A stretch of DNA of 7,165 bases from Caulobacteraceae bacterium (GTDB lineage Bacteria > Pseudomonadota > Alphaproteobacteria > Caulobacterales > Caulobacteraceae). Position 1 is the first letter of the stretch, and each line of letters opens with the position of its first letter. Location of the stretch: assembly GCA_013815405.1 (NCBI GenBank), contig JACDGF010000108.1, positions 1 through 7,165 of the forward strand, read 5' to 3'. The translations under genes and the position numbers were made by a program. This document shows positions 5,997 to 7,165 of this stretch, piece by piece. A model generated the notes under the pieces. The model saw nothing but the letters and a program-made list of their open reading frames with translations. It had not been told where the DNA came from and searched no databases.

Positions 5997-7165
5997 TCAC
6001 CCCCGCAACCCCCGCAGCACCCCCGGCGCCAGCCCCGGCAGGTCCTCGCTGATCAGCCCCGGGCCGAAGGCGTCGGCGCAGGCGGCGTGGATCCAGACAG
6101 CGGCGCAGGCGGCTTCGAAGCTTTCCATGCCCTGGGCGATCAGGCCGCCGACGAAGCCGGCGAGGACATCGCCGGAGCCGGCGGTGGCGAGCCAGGGCGT
6201 GCCGTTGAGGTTGACCGCCGCGCGGCCGTCGGGGGCGGCGATCACGGTGTCGGGGCCCTTGAGGAGGACGACGGCCTGGGCGCGGCGGGCGGCGGCCCGC
6301 ACGGCGGCGATGCGCTGAGGCGCGCTTTTCAGGAGGCCCGGGAACACCCGTTCGAACTCCCCGGCGTGGGGGGTGAGCACGTCGTCGCGGTCGAGGGCCG
6401 AGAAGAGCTCCTCGGGCTCGTCGCGAAAGACGCTGAGGGCGTCGGCGTCGACCACCAGGGCGGCGCCGGTGCGCGCCAGCGCCAGGACGTTGGAGAGGGT
6501 GGCGGGCGTCACCCCGGCCGCCGGGCCGATCACCGCCGCCTCCACCTCGGAGGCCGCCGCCGCCAGTTCCGGGGCGGTCTCGAACGGGCGCAGCATCACC
6601 GCCTCCAGATGGGCGGCGTTGGCCATCAGGGCCTCGGGCGGCGAGAGCAGGGTCACCAGGCCCGCCCCGATCCGCAGGGCCGCGCGTGCGGCGAGCCTGG
6701 CCGCTCCGGTGCTCCAGGCCTCGCCGCTCACCACGATCAGGCGCCCCCGGGTCGTCTTGTGGGCGGCGACGTCCGGCCAGGGATAGCGCGCCAGCCACAG
6801 GTCGGGCGTGTTCTCGAAGAGGGCGGCCGGGGTGGGCGGAAGGCCGATGTCGGCGACCACGACCTCGCCGCACGCACTCCGCCCCGGCTCCAGGACGTGG
6901 GCGATCTTTTGGCGATGGAAGGTGACGGTCAGGGCGGCGTGGAAGCAGGCATCGCCGATCGGCCGGCCGGTGTCGCCGCAAAGGCCGCTCGGCACATCGA
7001 CGGCGACCACACGCTCGCTCGACCGTTCCAGGGCGCGGGCGCGGCGGGCGAGCTCGGCGCTCAGCGGCCGGTCGAGGCCGGCGCCGAAGAGGGCGTCGAC
7101 GATCAGGGCCTCGGGCGCCCATCCCTCGCCGAGGGCGCGGGTCTCGCCCTCCCACAGGGCGGCGG
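5997..7165 (-). CDS. nnr: Bifunctional NAD(P)H-hydrate repair enzyme (epimerase and ADP-dependent dehydratase), 5' end outside the window
   Basis: It repairs NAD(P)HX, the hydrated damaged form of NAD(P)H. The N-terminal YjeF_N domain interconverts R and S epimers, and the C-terminal ribokinase-like domain dehydrates S-NADHX using ADP (ATP in other kingdoms). Of about 490 residues, 388 are seen; the first full codon is 7163-7161, and roughly 100 N-terminal residues lie beyond the edge. In visible numbering, the epimerase part shows DALFGAGLDRPL (23-34) and VVAVDVPSG (52-60). The dehydratase part shows VVDADAL, TPHAGE (264-269), LLKGPDTV and TAGSGDVLAG (327-336), the nucleotide-binding and catalytic Asp motif of the family. 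A GTG at 7010 is only an internal codon. Codon use is typical of the high-GC host. It is the first of three same-strand genes and ends in TGA at 5997-5999. Confidence 0.96.
   Translation of the reverse strand, partial: AALWEGETRALGEGWAPEALIVDALFGAGLDRPLSAELARRARALERSSERVVAVDVPSGLCGDTGRPIGDACFHAALTVTFHRQKIAHVLEPGRSACGEVVVADIGLPPTPAALFENTPDLWLARYPWPDVAAHKTTRGRLIVVSGEAWSTGAARLAARAALRIGAGLVTLLSPPEALMANAAHLEAVMLRPFETAPELAAAASEVEAAVIGPAAGVTPATLSNVLALARTGAALVVDADALSVFRDEPEELFSALDRDDVLTPHAGEFERVFPGLLKSAPQRIAAVRAAARRAQAVVLLKGPDTVIAAPDGRAAVNLNGTPWLATAGSGDVLAGFVGGLIAQGMESFEAACAAVWIHAACADAFGPGLISEDLPGLAPGVLRGLRG

Noticed and set aside
5959..7155. Minus-strand 398-codon frame opposite in register to nnr
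   Set aside because: It is an Arg/Pro-rich shadow on the same strand; the nnr frame carries all the family motifs.

Overview
The window looks like chromosome of a GC-rich alphaproteobacterium. The strong G/C preference at third codon positions and the protein styles would fit Caulobacterales or a relative, but there is no rRNA or other marker here, so this is inference. It has four parts: a short unassigned left edge; a complete IS66-family insertion sequence; the broken remains of a DNA-repair glycosylase gene; and a minus-strand run of three genes (metabolite repair, an RraB-like protein, and a large unrecognised protein of clearly lower GC).

Positions 1-230 hold no gene I can name. Positions 231-2761 are an IS66-type element of 2,531 bp. 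Imperfect terminal inverted repeats start with the same 8 bases, and tnpA, tnpB and tnpC are all open, with the expected motifs including the DDE triad in TnpC. The element has no 8-bp target duplication. Directly right of it lies the 3' part of an alkA-like 3-methyladenine DNA glycosylase II gene (about 2762-3703). Its 5' part is missing and is not left of the element either, and a one-base frameshift lies in a C run at 2930-2933. This points to insertion plus deletion or recombination, not a simple clean insertion.

The right half is read on the minus strand. A partial nnr gene (bifunctional NAD(P)H-hydrate epimerase/dehydratase, running off the right edge) is followed after 13-34 nt by a small RraB-family gene with an unexpected signal-peptide-like N-terminus. 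A 560-aa gene of unknown function comes next. Its body is markedly more AT-rich than everything around it, which suggests horizontal acquisition. Near its C-terminus it carries an R-x5-H motif in a helical, charged setting, which recalls HEPN ribonuclease domains. Its best Shine-Dalgarno sequence serves an ATG 79 nt upstream in the wrong frame, so either a 1-nt indel has split off about 26 N-terminal residues or a short overlapping reading frame leads into it.

The spacing would allow the three minus-strand genes to be cotranscribed, but I see no functional link between them. The best candidate for something undescribed is the 560-aa protein. I see no multi-gene defence system, CRISPR array or RNA gene.
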